Assembly (NCBI GenBank): GCA_016213865.1
Contig: JACQZL010000017.1
Location: 6,020-11,337 of the forward strand
DNA: 5,318 bases
Source of the DNA: Candidatus Rifleibacteriota bacterium
Lineage (GTDB): Bacteria; UBP17; UBA6191; JACPRK01
Direction: 5' to 3'
This document shows positions 1 to 5,318 of the stretch, one piece after another (the stretch's first letter is position 1; every line of letters begins with the position of its first letter). The notes below the pieces were generated by a model. That model did no database searches and was not told the DNA's origin. It was given only the letters and a program-made list of their open reading frames with translations. The position numbers were made by a program, and so were the translations under genes.

Positions 1-1172
1 TCCTCGACGTAGATCTGCTGCTCGCCGATCTTGGAAAAAGGCGTGCCAGCCGACGCGAAGGATGCGGCGTCCATTCCCTCACCAGCGCCGGCCGCCTTCA
101 TGACGTTCGCCTCGACGACGAAGTAGACCTGCATCTTCTGCAGGATCATCTTGGGGTTGCTCTTCGAAATCCCGGTGTGGCCGGGGTCGAAGGCCTGGTT
201 GCCGTCGGGCGAGTACTTCAGGCTGAGCTGGGCCGCGTCGGTCAATCTGAAACCACCGGCAGCGTTAATCGGGGCCTCGATCTTCGTGTACTTGTTGGCG
301 AAGCAGCCGGCCTCCAGCTCCGAGGCGGCGGCCACGTGCGGGCCAGGGACGTCCGGGTCGGGATAGGGCTCAGGGCACCTGTTGTTCACGTTCTTGTCCG
401 CGACACTCTGTTCCTTCTGGACGTAGTACGTGACCTTGACGCCGTCGAATCGATACCAGTTGCCCGAATCCGTGTTGCCGAACTTGTAGATGTAATTGCC
501 GGCCGAGTCCTTGGCTTCAGTGATGTTGGCGCTCGTCAGGAAGTCGGTCTCGCCGACTCGCAACTCAGCAGACTCGTAGTTCACGGGCGCGGTCACAGCC
601 TGAGTGTCGTACGAAGCCGTGAGCTGCCGCACGCTCAACGTGACGCTCATCGGCCTGCCCTTGATCATCTTGGCCTTGGCGGCGTTGAAGTCGTTGTCGA
701 TCAGCGACGAGATCCCGTTGGCGGCATTGCCATCCCGATCCCACACCAGAGCTGGGTGAGCGCCGGGAGCATACGATGCCACCCGATGGTCCCGGATGAA
801 CTTCGCCAGTTCCTTCTGGGCATTGGCGTAGTAGGTCTCGTCTGCGATGGGCATCCCGTCGCTGCCCTTCTGCAGCATGGGCCAGTTGTTTGCGGCGAAG
901 CGATAGTCGGCCTCGTCGAGGATCCCGTCGTGACTGGCCGGATCGGCCGTTCCGAACTTCTCCTGGAAGAGCTGCGGATCTCCCGGCAGCTCGTGCATGT
1001 ACTGCTCCTCGGGGCCCGTGAGCCGCTCCTCGATTGGCTGTTGCGTGGGAGCGGGGGCGGCTTGCGCCAACGCCAAGGAAGGGACCACCAGCGTCATGGC
1101 CAGCAGCAGCCATAGGCATCGCTTGGGGGCACCGGGGAGTGAGATCTTTCGCTGCCTGGATCGAGTAGACAT
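1..1172 (-). CDS. Exported protein of unknown family, C-terminus outside the window
   Basis: The frame is open from the ATG at 1172 to the left edge, giving 390 visible residues and no stop, so the gene is incomplete. AAAGGAGAGG lies 7 bases upstream. An in-frame ATG at 1196 exists, but this ribosome site falls inside its reading frame, so 1172 is preferred. Residues 1-36 are a signal peptide with a long basic n-region (RSRQRK...PKR), the core CLWLLLAMTLVVPSLALA and a cut before Gln37. An AP-rich linker follows. I do not recognise the mature part. It is hydrophilic and rich in Asp, Asn, Lys and Tyr. It holds an EF-hand-like acidic loop (HDGILDEADYRF, 81-92), a second acidic loop (WDRDGNAANG, 144-153) and beta-rich segments such as YIYKFGNT and GVKVTYYVQK. 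Two Cys (266, 290) could form a disulfide. It is last of the visible genes, 63 bases after the TPR gene, and probably an envelope or secreted partner. Confidence 0.8.
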   Translation of the reverse strand, partial: MSTRSRQRKISLPGAPKRCLWLLLAMTLVVPSLALAQAAPAPTQQPIEERLTGPEEQYMHELPGDPQLFQEKFGTADPASHDGILDEADYRFAANNWPMLQKGSDGMPIADETYYANAQKELAKFIRDHRVASYAPGAHPALVWDRDGNAANGISSLIDNDFNAAKAKMIKGRPMSVTLSVRQLTASYDTQAVTAPVNYESAELRVGETDFLTSANITEAKDSAGNYIYKFGNTDSGNWYRFDGVKVTYYVQKEQSVADKNVNNRCPEPYPDPDVPGPHVAAASELEAGCFANKYTKIEAPINAAGGFRLTDAAQLSLKYSPDGNQAFDPGHTGISKSNPKMILQKMQVYFVVEANVMKAAGAGEGMDAASFASAGTPFSKIGEQQIYVE

Positions 1173-1235
1173 CGTAATACCTCTCCTTTCACCCATCCGT
1201 CAGCAGGATTGCCGATTTTCGATAGACCGGAGTGT
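1173..1235. other. 63-base spacer between the TPR gene and the unknown exported gene
   Basis: This is the only true intergenic stretch in the window. It holds the ribosome binding site of the downstream gene. I see only a tiny CGA-AAA-TCG palindrome and no GC stem followed by a T run, so there is no intrinsic terminator on the minus strand, and no clear -35/-10 pair. Read-through transcription from the TPR gene is the simplest view. Confidence 0.55.
1180..1189 (-). promoter_or_regulatory. Ribosome binding site of the unknown exported gene
   Basis: AAAGGAGAGG reads on the minus strand, 7 bases before the ATG at 1172. It is close to the ideal anti-16S match and decides between this start and the in-frame ATG at 1196, which lies upstream of it. 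Confidence 0.8.
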
Positions 1236-2456
1236 TTAGAACTGGCGCGCCCTTTTCTGGTAATACTGATCCAGGCGCTTGATCATTTCTTGAGTCTCGG
1301 GCGTCTCCACTGCCGTGTCCGTCGACAGGGATTCCATCTCGTCGATCAGCGCGCGGGCGCGGGCTGCGAACGGGAACGCCGCGTTCAACTGCAAGGCCGT
1401 CTTCAAGTGCATCACGGCCTTGTCCGCATCGCGAAACGGCAGGTACTTCCAGTCCCGCTCCTGGCCGGCGAGGATGAAGTCCGCGTTCAAGTGTCCGCAC
1501 AGGAAGACCCCGAGCGCATACTGCGCATTCGCATCCTGGGCGTCCAGGGCCGCTCCCATCTTGTAGTGTTGGGCAGCTCGGTTCAGGTCCACGTTGAACT
1601 CGGCATCGACCCCCTTGGCCCAATGAGTGGCCGACGAGTTTGGCGCCAGTTGCTCCAGCCTCGAGATCACGGGGCCCGCTGCCAGGTTTTGGCCGGTCCG
1701 GAAGTAGCCGTAGATGAGCGCCCCAAGGTACTTGGGGTCGCTGGGCGCGAGCTCGGCTGCACGCTCGTACCAGCTCACGGCCTTGAGCTTGAACTCGGGC
1801 TCGGCCGTGTTCTGCATGACCATGTTGCCCATCTCGAAGTAGGGTTGCGGATCCCGAGGAGCCATCTTGAGAGTCTCCTCGAGGATTGGCTTCGCCTTGT
1901 CGATCCGCTTCTGAGCCACATAGAGTCGTGCCAGCCCGAAGTAAGCCCTCAGGTCTGACGGGGCTACGCTGGTCATGAGGCTCCGGTAAGTATGCTCGGC
2001 CGGCTTGTGCTGTACGTCGTTGACGTAGGCCTGGGCCAGTTCCAGCAGAGCCTCGACATCCTTGGCGTTGTGGTCGAGCGCGTTTCGGAGGTGGATGATG
2101 GCCGTCTTGGGCTCGAACGGCGGGCTGTAAAGATACGTCCGGGCCAGTTCAACCAGCGCCGGGACGTAGGCCGAGCGATCAATCGGACCTTTCAGCTTGG
2201 CCCGAGCGTCCCTGATTCGCCCCGAGATGCGGTAAACCGACCCCAGGGCCGTCTCAGCCAAGTCCTTGTCCGCACCCGAGGACTTCGAGACCAGGCCTGA
2301 TAAGGTCCTTATCGCGTCGTCCGGCTGCCCGGACTGGGCCACGTTCAAGGCCTTCGCGACTTGTTCCGAAATTCCCGTTCCCTGGGCCATCGCCAGGGTG
2401 GCCGATAACGCGACGGCTACCAGCGCCGTCAGGATGGTGTTTCTCCGAAGGGTCAC
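1236..2456 (-). CDS. Exported TPR-repeat protein
   Basis: The product is 406 residues, starting at a GTG that overlaps the stop of the propeller gene (GTGA) and is preceded by AAAGGAGAT at good spacing. Residues 1-24 form a signal peptide (LRR, hydrophobic ILTALVAVALSATLAMA, cut before Gln25). There is no lipobox Cys, so it is probably soluble in the periplasm. From about residue 32 to 360 the sequence is a chain of roughly 34-residue helical hairpins of the tetratricopeptide type. The clearest are AYFGLARLYVAQKRIDKAKP (171-190, continuing to Pro200), KAVSWYERAAELAPSD (225-240) and RAAQHYKMGAALDAQDANAQ (293-312). TPR arrays bind peptides or other proteins and hold complexes together; no enzyme motif is seen. 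The tail (375-406) is charged and probably helical. Coupling to the propeller gene suggests the two are made in proportion and may interact. The partner is not predictable from sequence. Confidence 0.87.
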   Translation of the reverse strand: MTLRRNTILTALVAVALSATLAMAQGTGISEQVAKALNVAQSGQPDDAIRTLSGLVSKSSGADKDLAETALGSVYRISGRIRDARAKLKGPIDRSAYVPALVELARTYLYSPPFEPKTAIIHLRNALDHNAKDVEALLELAQAYVNDVQHKPAEHTYRSLMTSVAPSDLRAYFGLARLYVAQKRIDKAKPILEETLKMAPRDPQPYFEMGNMVMQNTAEPEFKLKAVSWYERAAELAPSDPKYLGALIYGYFRTGQNLAAGPVISRLEQLAPNSSATHWAKGVDAEFNVDLNRAAQHYKMGAALDAQDANAQYALGVFLCGHLNADFILAGQERDWKYLPFRDADKAVMHLKTALQLNAAFPFAARARALIDEMESLSTDTAVETPETQEMIKRLDQYYQKRARQF

Positions 2457-3607
2457 TTCCCCATCTCCTTTCTTGTCGCGGGCGCGACTACCAGTCGCCC
2501 CTGTCGCACCAAGATGTGCCAGCGGGTGTCGCCGGAGCCCCTGCGATAGACCCAGCCGCCAACCGAACCTGCGTACAGGTCGCCCGTATCTGGGTCGCAG
2601 TAAAGTGCACGGATGTTCCTATCCTCGAGCCCGGCGTTGGCCGCTTGCGTCTCGAAGTCTCTCTTTACATCATAACAGGCAACACCCGATTCTGTCCCTA
2701 CCCAGAGCGCTTTTGATCCGTCGATCGTCATGGTCCGCACGGTCGGTGCCGGCAACAGTCGAGGGGGGGGACGCAGCCACATCCCGCCCTCCCAGACGAA
2801 CAGGCCGTCGTTGGCAAAGCCCACCCAGAGCGAATCTCCCTGGAGCGCCAGAGCCGTCGCATTCGCGTAGATCGGAAATTCTCGCCCCATCTGGTGAGTC
2901 CAGCGCCCTTCCCCGCACCGGCGGGACAGCCCGGAGATCGTCGCCGCCCACAGGCAGCCGTCCGGGGTCTCTTGCACGTCGTTCACCCAGTCGCCGGCCA
3001 GCCGGTCCTTCGTCGCCGTGAACGTCCGCCAGGTCTTTCCGTCCCAGACCGATAGCCCCTTGCCGACCGTGCCTACCCAAACCCGGTTGCGGCTGTCCGT
3101 CTCGATGACGTGGAAGATGTGGTCCGCCACGCCGTCCGACTCGAGGATCAGCCGCCAGGCGCCGCTCCCATCCACCACGTTGATGCCGGCGCAGGTCCCC
3201 ACCCACAGCTCGTCGCTCCGGACGGCCAGGCAGTTGACCCGGTCCTCGACGAGCGACGAATTGGCGTGCGTGAGGTTCTCGAGCTTGCCGTCGGCCAGCC
3301 GGAACAGCCCCCGCCCATAGGTTCCGAACCAGATGGCCCCCTTGTACCGGGTGAAGCACCGGACGATCTCGCGGAACCGTTCCTTGGGGTGCGTTGCCAG
3401 CGTCGGCCCCTGCTCGGCGTCGATCGTCATGGAGACGAAGCGCTTCCCGTCCTGGGACACCATGGAGGTCGTGTGGCCGCCCGGCCCGACCGAGCCTGAC
3501 GAGCCCGCACCCGTCTGGGCCGCCACGGGCCCAGCAAGTGCGAGCAACACTCCGGCTGCAAGCAGCCGCGCAGTCCAGTGCCCGGCGGTCCTCGATCCTG
3601 AAGCCAT
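2453..3607 (-). CDS. Exported seven-bladed beta-propeller protein (two-component regulator propeller type)
   Basis: The product is 384 residues. A Sec signal peptide covers residues 1-30 (Arg14, hydrophobic LLAAGVLLALAGPVAA, cut before Gln31). After a Gly/Ser-rich linker come seven repeats with the pattern (L/I/V)W.GT...G(L/I). They begin near residues 92 (IWFGTYGRGLFR), 134 (LWVGTCAGINVV), 176 (VWVGTVGKGLSVWDGKTW), 219 (LWAATISGLSRR), 260 (LWVGFANDGLFVWEGGMW), 301 (LWVGTESGVACYD) and 344 (LYAGSVGGWVYRR). This is the blade signature of the Reg_prop family, normally found in the periplasmic sensor part of hybrid histidine kinases. Here there is no membrane anchor, kinase or response-regulator domain, so it is a free periplasmic or secreted binding or scaffold protein. 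Seven Cys are spread through the blades. I chose the ATG at 3607 (GGAGG 10 bases upstream); an in-frame GTG at 3613 would add two residues. It follows the fusion gene by 2 bases. The ligand is unknown. Confidence 0.85.
   Translation of the reverse strand: MASGSRTAGHWTARLLAAGVLLALAGPVAAQTGAGSSGSVGPGGHTTSMVSQDGKRFVSMTIDAEQGPTLATHPKERFREIVRCFTRYKGAIWFGTYGRGLFRLADGKLENLTHANSSLVEDRVNCLAVRSDELWVGTCAGINVVDGSGAWRLILESDGVADHIFHVIETDSRNRVWVGTVGKGLSVWDGKTWRTFTATKDRLAGDWVNDVQETPDGCLWAATISGLSRRCGEGRWTHQMGREFPIYANATALALQGDSLWVGFANDGLFVWEGGMWLRPPPRLLPAPTVRTMTIDGSKALWVGTESGVACYDVKRDFETQAANAGLEDRNIRALYCDPDTGDLYAGSVGGWVYRRGSGDTRWHILVRQGRLVVAPATRKEMGK
2463..2471 (-). promoter_or_regulatory. Ribosome binding site of the TPR gene
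   Basis: AAAGGAGAT reads on the minus strand inside the last codons of the propeller gene, with GGAG 8 bases before the GTG at 2456. It supports the non-ATG start. The GTG shares bases with the upstream TGA, so terminating ribosomes can restart here. Confidence 0.78.
2763..2770. repeat. G8/C8 homopolymer tract inside the propeller gene
   Basis: Eight G on the plus strand (eight C on the coding strand) encode the Pro-Pro-Pro of RPPPRLL after the fifth blade. The reading frame is intact through it as given. Tracts of this length can slip during replication or sequencing, and a one-base change would cut off the last two blades. Confidence 0.9.
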
Positions 3608-3609
3608 GC

Positions 3610-5318
3610 TCACATGACCTCCGGGACCTGCTGGGTCGAGGCCGCCCTGCGGTCCAGCAGTTTCAGCAGCGGCTTCGAGGCGCGCACCTCGCGATACGCC
3701 GTCAGCTTGCCGAACGGCACGAGCTGCGCCGTCACCGGCCTCCCGAAGCGCTTTTGGAGCGACTCGCGCACGCGCTCGCAAGCCCCTTCGGGCGCCGCGT
3801 AGTCCTCGAGCAGCACGTCCAGCCGGTCCTCGTGCACCGACACCCGGTAGTCGCCGAAGAGGCCGTGGGCGAAGATCAGGTCCTCGAAGTGCGCCACGTT
3901 CAGCCGCTCGCCGTCGAGGAGGACGGAAAGCTCCCACCGCCCGTGAGGGAAGATGCTCTTCTCGTATCCGTAGGGACAGTCGCACTGCTCGATCGTGACC
4001 TGGTCGTCGAGGAGGTAGCGCAGCAGGGGGCCCGAGCGCTTCAGGAGGTTCGAGAAGGCGAACCTCCCGGTGCCGTACTCGCTGGAACGTTCGAGGGCCT
4101 CGTCCAGCACCTCCGCGTCGTAGTGCGGCAAGACGTGCTGGCGGCCGCACGGGCAGGCCAGGGCGAAGAACCCCTCCACGCACGCATACGTGTTGATCTG
4201 CAGGACGCCGAAGTGCTCCTCGAGGCGCCGGACGCGCTGCGGGCTGCATAGCTCGGCGGTCGTCATCAGCACGCGCAGCCGCTCGACCATCCCGTCGTAG
4301 CGGGCCGGATAGTCTTCCTTCGCGATGCGGGCCCAGGAGAGGAAGTCGATCGGCGCCGCCGCGACGACCGACGGGCCCAGCCGGATCAAGGCCCGGCCGA
4401 TTCGTTCCGGAGTCGCCAGCGTCGAGCGGCTGCCGACGTTGGCCACCATTGCCCCCGTGGCGACCAGGACGTCGCCGAAGCTCATCCCGGCGACGGTGAA
4501 TCCGAACGCGAGGCCGTTCACGGCCGTCCGGTTCTCGGCCAGCGTGGACCTGAGGACGGGACCGTAGGGGGAGAGGTGGCTCAACATGCGGGCGCCGCGG
4601 AACTCCCGGGCCGTGTAGAAGGACGGAGTGGGGCTGCCCAGGGAGCCCGTGGTTTCACCATAGTAGAGGACGTCGTCCCGGTGCCGATCGGATAGAAGAT
4701 CGTACGGTGAAACGTCTTTGACCCGTTCCTTTCGGAGGAGCGGCAGCGCCCGGAAGTCGTTCTCGTCCGCGCCCGCGTAGAACTGCCGGTAGAAGGCCGT
4801 GTGGTACTTGGCGTAACGCGCCATCCCTTCGGGCGACTTGGCCAGACAGGGCAGCAGCCGCCGCAGCAGGCGGCCCTTGCAGCTCAGGCCGAGCTCGACC
4901 GTGCCCGGCCGCCCGTCCTCCGATCGTCTGCGCGCGGCGAGCGCCTCCCGGGCAGCCACCGCGGTGGCGCCACCGACGAGGCCGAAGGTGGCCGCGCGGA
5001 GGGCGGCCCCGGCCGCGGCCAGCATCCCCTGCAGTGCCGGATGGAGGTCCCACCTGCGCGCGCCGTTCCGGCAGACCGAGACGCACTTGCCGCAGGCGAT
5101 GCAACTGCTGCGCGTGAGGAAGTCGCCCTCGCCCAGTTGCAGGTTCACCGGACAGTGTTCGACGCACAGGTCGCATCCCGAACAGCGAGTCGTGTCGTGG
5201 GCGACCCGGACCATCGCCACCGGGTTCATCAGGCCGAGCACGGCCCCGAGCGGGCAGAGGATGTGACAGAAGAACCAGCCCGAGACGAGGAGCATCGCGG
5301 CCAGGAAGAGCGCCGCGA
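3610..5318 (-). CDS. Membrane 4Fe-4S ferredoxin (NapH/MauN-like) fused to PaaK-type adenylate-forming domain, N-terminus outside the window
   Basis: The frame is open to the right edge, so the true start and probably several membrane helices are missing. Residues are counted from the Met at 5295, which I take to be internal because hydrophobic codons (AALFLAA) precede it. Residues 1-23 are the end of a membrane segment with CHILCPLG (C10, C14), typical of NapH/MauN/NosR-type electron-transfer proteins. Two 4Fe-4S motifs follow: C38-C41-C44-C48 (with Pro after the last Cys) and C65-C68-C71-C75 (Arg instead of Pro). After an Ala-rich linker (85-125), residues 140-545 resemble the phenylacetate-CoA ligase/CapK/F390-synthetase family. 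Visible signs are an N-terminal ARYAKYHTAFYR segment, a phosphate-loop-like YGETTGSLGSP (212-222), a GLAFGFTVAGMSFGD region (261-275), NTYACVEG (368-375), PLLRYLLDD (423-431), a CDC pair (438/440) and a candidate catalytic Lys530 in FGKLTAYR. Families of this kind make acyl-adenylates from ATP and a carboxylate; the substrate here is unknown. Both halves should face the cytoplasm. Family assignment is firm, function is not. Confidence 0.85.
   Translation of the reverse strand, partial: AALFLAAMLLVSGWFFCHILCPLGAVLGLMNPVAMVRVAHDTTRCSGCDLCVEHCPVNLQLGEGDFLTRSSCIACGKCVSVCRNGARRWDLHPALQGMLAAAGAALRAATFGLVGGATAVAAREALAARRRSEDGRPGTVELGLSCKGRLLRRLLPCLAKSPEGMARYAKYHTAFYRQFYAGADENDFRALPLLRKERVKDVSPYDLLSDRHRDDVLYYGETTGSLGSPTPSFYTAREFRGARMLSHLSPYGPVLRSTLAENRTAVNGLAFGFTVAGMSFGDVLVATGAMVANVGSRSTLATPERIGRALIRLGPSVVAAAPIDFLSWARIAKEDYPARYDGMVERLRVLMTTAELCSPQRVRRLEEHFGVLQINTYACVEGFFALACPCGRQHVLPHYDAEVLDEALERSSEYGTGRFAFSNLLKRSGPLLRYLLDDQVTIEQCDCPYGYEKSIFPHGRWELSVLLDGERLNVAHFEDLIFAHGLFGDYRVSVHEDRLDVLLEDYAAPEGACERVRESLQKRFGRPVTAQLVPFGKLTAYREVRASKPLLKLLDRRAASTQQVPEVM
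3618..3622 (-). promoter_or_regulatory. Ribosome binding site of the propeller gene
   Basis: GGAGG lies within the last codons of the fusion gene, 10 bases before the ATG at 3607 and only 4 before the alternative GTG at 3613. The ATG spacing is slightly long and the GTG spacing is short, so I favour the ATG, with the GTG not excluded. Confidence 0.6.
3676..4876 (-). other. PaaK/CapK-type adenylate-forming domain within the fusion protein
   Basis: This is the adenylation half (about residues 140-540). The order of motifs matches phenylacetate-CoA ligase-like enzymes. An N-terminal helix pair leads to a hydrophilic loop TTGSLGSP that stands where PaaK has SSGTTGKP. A long GLAFGF...LGPSVVAAAP stretch is equivalent to the core where PaaK selects substrate and nucleotide. 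Cys-rich ACPC and CDC segments sit where PaaK relatives carry conserved Cys pairs. RSGPLLRYLLDD matches the R-x-x-PLIRY..D element, and a C-terminal GK..R may hold the adenylation lysine. The loop differs from the consensus (Leu for Thr at 219, Ser for Lys at 221), and the hinge GR is followed by WEL rather than DD. Acyl-AMP formation is therefore likely but not certain, and CoA ligation is unproven. Domain edges are approximate. Confidence 0.78.
5071..5184 (-). other. Two 4Fe-4S cluster motifs (bacterial ferredoxin-type domain)
   Basis: This part of the fusion gene encodes CSGCDLCVEHCP and, 16 residues later, CIACGKCVSVCR. Both have the CxxCxxCxxxC spacing that binds a 4Fe-4S cluster. The second lacks the usual Pro after the fourth Cys, which is tolerated in many ferredoxins. 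Together with the CxxxCPLG motif just before it (about 5251-5268), this is the typical C-terminal end of NapH/MauN-like quinol-linked electron-transfer proteins, which work at the cytoplasmic face of the inner membrane. All eight Cys ligands are present, so the clusters should be functional. Confidence 0.9.

Noticed and set aside
177..1115. 312-codon plus-strand open frame
   Set aside because: It is antisense to the exported unknown protein, whose translation has a signal peptide and normal composition. The plus-strand product is Val/Arg/Gly-rich without motifs, as expected for a shadow in GC-rich DNA.
1205..1232. Possible terminator between the TPR gene and the next gene
   Set aside because: Only a three-base-pair palindrome (CGA-AAA-TCG) is visible, with no GC-rich stem and no T run, so it cannot be supported.
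1209..1958. 249-codon plus-strand open frame
   Set aside because: Antisense to the TPR gene. The apparent Leu/Val/His richness is the mirror of TPR codons; no family is recognisable.
3608..4249. Long open extension upstream of the propeller gene in its own frame
   Set aside because: It overlaps the well-supported adenylation domain in another frame. Its translation is Arg/Ala/Pro-rich low-complexity sequence, and a signal peptide plus a ribosome site mark the real start at 3607.
3394..4251. 285-codon plus-strand open frame
   Set aside because: Antisense across the adenylation domain and the start of the propeller gene, with Arg/Ala/Val-rich low-complexity sequence and no motif.
4825..5052. 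Separate start of an independent adenylation gene inside the linker
   Set aside because: There is no stop in the ferredoxin frame. The Met codons at residues 91 and 158 have no convincing ribosome site that I could identify, and a start at 158 would remove the first part of the domain.
4655..5176. Alternative minus-strand frame over the ferredoxin region
   Set aside because: It reads the same DNA out of frame, loses all the 4Fe-4S cysteines and is Arg/Gly/Pro-rich, so it is a shadow of the fusion gene.

Overview
The window is GC-rich, protein-dense bacterial DNA. All four genes I can support lie on the minus strand, so transcription runs from the high coordinates to the low ones. There is no rRNA, tRNA, mobile element, CRISPR array or intergenic stretch longer than 63 bases. 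The exported proteins start with Sec-type signal peptides ending in A-x-A before Gln, so this is a bacterium, most likely Gram-negative. TPR proteins and two-component-regulator-type beta-propellers are common in large-genome bacteria such as Myxococcota/Deltaproteobacteria, Planctomycetes and Acidobacteria, but nothing here fixes the phylum.

In order of transcription: (1) 5318 to 3610, a gene cut by the window edge. It encodes the C-terminal part of a NapH/MauN-type membrane polyferredoxin (CxxxCPLG motif plus two 4Fe-4S motifs) joined in one continuous frame to a complete PaaK-type (phenylacetate-CoA ligase-like) adenylate-forming domain. (2) 3607 to 2453, an exported protein built from seven propeller-blade repeats of the two-component regulator propeller kind. 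(3) 2456 to 1236, an exported TPR-repeat protein with a GTG start. (4) 1172 to the left edge, an exported protein of unknown family, also cut by the window.

The spacing is tight: 2 bases between genes 1 and 2 (or a GTGA overlap if an alternative start is used), a 4-base GTGA overlap between genes 2 and 3, and 63 bases between genes 3 and 4, with no convincing terminator. This looks like one operon with translational coupling. My reading is that a cytoplasm-facing redox/adenylation enzyme at the membrane is co-expressed with three envelope proteins that lack visible catalytic motifs: two are repeat scaffolds and one is unknown. The biochemical task is not evident from the sequence. The ferredoxin/adenylation fusion is the most unusual element, and the combination as a whole is the best candidate for an undescribed system here.
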